From Sphingomonas sp. Y57 (lineage in GTDB: Bacteria > Pseudomonadota > Alphaproteobacteria > Sphingomonadales > Sphingomonadaceae), in assembly GCF_001015195.1 (NCBI RefSeq), contig NZ_LDES01000109.1, forward strand, positions 22,515-86,514: a stretch of DNA of 64,000 bases. The letters run 5' to 3'. Position 1 is the stretch's first letter; each line of letters starts with the position of its first letter. Below are positions 61,509 through 64,000 of this stretch, piece by piece. The position numbers and the translations under genes are program-made. Below the pieces are notes generated by a model. It worked only from the letters and a program-made list of their open reading frames with translations. It ran no database searches and was not told where the DNA came from.

Positions 61509-62443
61509 GGGTTCAGTCTCCGCCGGCCCAGGATCGGCCGGTCATGATGGGGTTGCAGGCGGGCGACGACGTCGGCGAGCGGCTCGATCACCACGCTCAT
61601 CCAGTGCGCATTGGCATGGATCAGCCGGTCCTCGTCCACCATCAGGCCGACATGGCCGGGGAAACTCACGATGTCCCCGCGTCGGAGGCGGGCCTCCTCG
61701 GGCAGCGACGTGCCCAGCGTTTCGCGTTGCATGTCGGTGTCGCGCGGGGCGGCGATGCCGCAGGCGGCGAGCGCCGTCTGGACCAGCCCGGAGCAGTCGA
61801 TTCCATCGGCGCCGCGGCCGCCCCAGAGATAAGCTGCGCCGATCAGTCCTTCGGCGACCGTCACCGGGTCATCCGACAGCGTGTCGGCCGGGACGACATG
61901 GCGGGCATGGACGAACCCGTCGTCCGTTGCGAGGAAACCGTCGTCGCGCATCTCGCCGGCCAGCCGCGCGCCGAAGGGCAGCGTGCCCAGCATCGGGGAC
62001 TTGATCAACGGAGCGGCGAAGCGCAGCGCTTCACGCGCGTGAACGCGGTGGGTGGCCGGAACCGCGGGCGCCAGAAGCCGCGCTTCGATATAGCCGACAT
62101 AATGGTCGTGGACGGAGAAGCCCCAGGCCCAGTCGCCGGTCACGTCGAGGATCGCGAAACCCTCTCCGGGCAGGAGCTGTGAAACCGCTTCGGCATCGGC
62201 ACTGGCGGCCTTACGCATCATCGCCGCCCGTCCGCCGGCCATGGCCGGCATCGGTGCGGCATAATGCGGAGCGAACAAGGTCCCGGCGAGCGCGACATCG
62301 GCGATGTCGGGTCGGTAGGCGTTGACCCTCGGATCCAGCTTTCGGGTCGGTCCATCGAGGTGAAAGGCGGCGGCGGGCAGGCCGCCGCCGGTCAGGTCGT
62401 CAGCTGCGGGCCCTCTCGAGATCGATGGATTTTCCGAAAGCAT
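61505..62443 (-). CDS. NlpC/P60-family peptidase with SH3-type N-terminal region
   Basis: A 312-residue protein. The first 170 residues carry two SH3-like segments that often bind peptidoglycan (EGFAILDVTGDWAWGFSVHD and HYVGYIEARLL). The catalytic NlpC/P60 domain follows from about 205, with the Cys in GIDCSGLVQTALAAC, the His in FPGHVGLMVDEDRLIHANA and a further His in that segment. Such enzymes cut the gamma-D-Glu-diamino acid bond. No signal peptide is seen, so it may act in the cytoplasm on recycled peptides. Start uncertain: ATG 62443 lies within the marR 3' end; ATG 62506 is in frame. It ends on the argC start. Confidence 0.85.
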   Translation of the reverse strand: MLSENPSISRGPAADDLTGGGLPAAAFHLDGPTRKLDPRVNAYRPDIADVALAGTLFAPHYAAPMPAMAGGRAAMMRKAASADAEAVSQLLPGEGFAILDVTGDWAWGFSVHDHYVGYIEARLLAPAVPATHRVHAREALRFAAPLIKSPMLGTLPFGARLAGEMRDDGFLATDDGFVHARHVVPADTLSDDPVTVAEGLIGAAYLWGGRGADGIDCSGLVQTALAACGIAAPRDTDMQRETLGTSLPEEARLRRGDIVSFPGHVGLMVDEDRLIHANAHWMSVVIEPLADVVARLQPHHDRPILGRRRLNP

Positions 62444-62729
62444 CGAGGAAGGCGGCCCCTTTTTCAGTCTTGGCAACGAAGATGTTGCGGCGATCATTGT
62501 CGTCACGTTCGCGGCGCAGATAGCCGAGCGACCCCAATGTATTCAAGGCGCGCGTTATCACTGGCTTGGAGACGCCCAGTTGCTGGGCCAGGCCCCGCAC
62601 CGTGTGGGGGCCGGGGGTGATGTAACTGATCAGCAGCAGGGCCATCTGCCGGTTCGTCAGGTCAGGTTGTCCGGAGCGGACGTAGGAGACCAAAGCTCGC
62701 ATCCACTGGGACAGCTGGTTTTCGGACAT
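62400..62729 (-). CDS. Small MarR-family regulator
   Basis: A 109-residue winged-helix protein: QWMRALVSYVRSGQPDLTNR, a helix-turn-helix in LAQQLGVSKPVITRALNTLG and a wing with RRERDDNDRRNIFVAKTEKG. It lacks the long C-terminal dimer helix of full-length MarR proteins, so it may be a truncated or compact variant. ATG 62729 is chosen as the family-like start MSENQLSQW. It overlaps the NlpC/P60 gene by 44 bases if that gene starts at 62443. Its target is unknown; cell-wall peptide or aminopeptidase genes are candidates from position. Confidence 0.85.
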   Translation of the reverse strand: MSENQLSQWMRALVSYVRSGQPDLTNRQMALLLISYITPGPHTVRGLAQQLGVSKPVITRALNTLGSLGYLRRERDDNDRRNIFVAKTEKGAAFLDAFGKSIDLERARS

Positions 62730-62871
62730 GGTACGCGCCCTTCGCATAAGATCCTGTCGAGGAGCAGGTGCAGACCGCTTAATCCTCGGCCGGACAACGC
62801 CGGCGGCCCGGTTTCGTTTCACCGGGCGACGGCAATGTTTGCGATTTGTCGCTGAAAACTGGCGTCCAGCC

Positions 62872-64000
62872 TCAGGGCGTAACGAATTTGGCCTTCAGCA
62901 TGGCGAAAGCTGCGCGAAGGCCGAGGGCGTCTCCACCCTTGGGGCGGCCCGGCCGGGCCGAGGGGCGCCAGGCGAAAGTATCGAAGTGCGCCCAGGGCGT
63001 GGAGTCGGGTACGAAGCGCTGAAGGAACAGCGCGGCGGTGACCGCGCCGGCCATGCCGCCTTCACCCGCATTGTTGATGTCGGCGGTGGTCGATTTGATC
63101 ATCTCGGCATAATCGGCCCAGAGCGGCATCCGCCAGACCGGGTCCGACACAGCTGCCGCTGCCGCGAGCAGATCGGCGGCCAGTGCGTCGTCATTGGCGA
63201 ACATCGCGGGCAGGTCGGGCCCCAGCGCCACACGCGCGGCGCCGGTCAGCGTTGCGAAATCGAGGATCAGCGCCGGCTTGTCCTCGCCGGCGCGGGCCAG
63301 CGCGTCGCCCAGCACCAGCCGTCCCTCGGCGTCGGTGTTGCCGATCTCGACCGACAGCCCCTTGCGGCTGCGAAGGATGTCGCCGGGGCGGAAAGCGTCG
63401 CCCGCTACCGCATTCTCCACCGCCGGGATCAGCAGGTGGAGGCGGACCGGGAGCCGCGCGCCCATCACCAGCCCGGCGAGCGCCAGCGCATGTGCCGCGC
63501 CGCCCATATCCTTCTTCATCAGCAGCATCGCTGAGGATGGCTTGATGTCGAGCCCGCCCGAGTCGAAGCACACGCCCTTGCCAACGATCGCGACGCGGGG
63601 ATGGGCGGGATCGCCCCATTCGATCTCGATCAGCCGGGGCGCGCGCTCGCGTATAGCGGCGCGTCCGACTGCCGCGATCATCGGATAGCCCTGATCGAGC
63701 GCGTCGCCGCGGGTGACGCGGAACTCGGCACCATGCGCCTTCGCGACCGCCTCGGCCGCGTCGGCAAGCTCGGCGGGGCCCATGTCGGCGGCGGGGGTGT
63801 CGACGAGGTCGCGGACCAGCGCCACCGCCTCGGCCAGCGCCACGGTGGGCGCGATCGCCGCGGCGTCCCTGGTCAGCAGCACACGGGCCGGGATCGGATC
63901 GGGCTTGGCGAGGTAGCGGTCGAAGCGGTGGTGGGCGAGCAGCCAGCCCAGCGCCCCCGACAGATGATCGTCGCCGCCCTGGCCGCTATCTTCGGCGTCG
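62872..64000 (-). CDS. M17 leucyl aminopeptidase family protein, N-terminus outside window
   Basis: The C-terminal 375 or so residues of an M17 aminopeptidase. Metal and catalytic motifs are intact: VGKGVCFDSGGLDIKPSSAM, LLMKKDMGGAAHALALAG, and NTDAEGRLVLGDALARAG, followed by the DFATLTGAARVALGPDLPAM region. The frame is open beyond the first in-frame Met (63882) and continues to the window edge with RFDRYLAKPDPIPAR, so the true start lies outside. The C-terminal AFAMLKAKFVTP is its real end. It is followed after 142 bases by marR. Confidence 0.9.
   Translation of the reverse strand, partial: DAEDSGQGGDDHLSGALGWLLAHHRFDRYLAKPDPIPARVLLTRDAAAIAPTVALAEAVALVRDLVDTPAADMGPAELADAAEAVAKAHGAEFRVTRGDALDQGYPMIAAVGRAAIRERAPRLIEIEWGDPAHPRVAIVGKGVCFDSGGLDIKPSSAMLLMKKDMGGAAHALALAGLVMGARLPVRLHLLIPAVENAVAGDAFRPGDILRSRKGLSVEIGNTDAEGRLVLGDALARAGEDKPALILDFATLTGAARVALGPDLPAMFANDDALAADLLAAAAAVSDPVWRMPLWADYAEMIKSTTADINNAGEGGMAGAVTAALFLQRFVPDSTPWAHFDTFAWRPSARPGRPKGGDALGLRAAFAMLKAKFVTP

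Overview
The window is chromosomal DNA from a high-GC alphaproteobacterium, most probably a member of the Sphingomonadaceae. The pointers are the hdaA-ppk1-ppx layout, an ISC-type ferredoxin behind two cysteine desulfurases, ffs-dnaX-ybaB, a ChpT phosphotransferase beside a che operon, and an RpoH-type sigma factor. Genus placement (Rhizorhabdus or Sphingomonas-like) is inference only. Almost everything is housekeeping or conserved accessory DNA. I see no prophage, insertion sequence, CRISPR array or defence island. The left edge is a run of 14 G, probably an assembly edge, and both ends cut a gene.

Layout. 0-5.4 kb: ndk, purM-purN with two small genes, then a DUF2066-type exported protein and the DnaA regulator HdaA. 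5.4-17.3 kb: polyphosphate genes (ppk1, ppx, ppk2) with a PAP2 phosphatase, an O-acyltransferase, rnd, aspS and an HU gene. 17.4-25.3 kb: tRNA-Val(CAC), a small kinase-fold protein, a COG2945-type hydrolase, two tandem cysteine desulfurases plus ferredoxin, a DUF347 membrane protein, then SRP RNA, dnaX and ybaB. 25.3-30.8 kb: mtgA, a polytopic membrane protein, an outer-membrane protein, rpoH, rluD and a JAMM protein.

30.8-37.4 kb is a signalling block: chpT, an unknown helical protein, then cheA-cheW-cheY-cheB-cheR, with a CtrA-type half site in front of cheA and no receptor or flagellar gene nearby. 37.5-42.8 kb holds an AmpD-type amidase, RNase P RNA, several very small proteins, a CBS protein, a lone response regulator, an AT-rich non-coding stretch, a mechanosensitive channel and msrA, which together look like a stress-response neighbourhood.

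42.8-52 kb: Sua5, a GntR regulator with a palindromic operator, a nitroreductase, a POT peptide transporter followed by two amidohydrolases (the second without the metal-binding motifs), glmM and thiD. 52-58 kb: ribosomal proteins L9, S18 and S6, divergent from fabD-fabG-acpP-fabF-mltG. 58-64 kb: two tandem four-helix membrane proteins behind an Lrp regulator, an RhtA-like exporter, and the chain M17 aminopeptidase - MarR - NlpC/P60 - argC.

The main unexplained structure is non-coding. A palindromic element (arms close to CGTCATyCCGGCGrAgGCCGG) occurs about eight times, each time just downstream of a gene. A second palindrome sits inside the 5' end of an amidohydrolase gene, where it encodes part of the leader and offers an alternative ribosome binding site and start codon.
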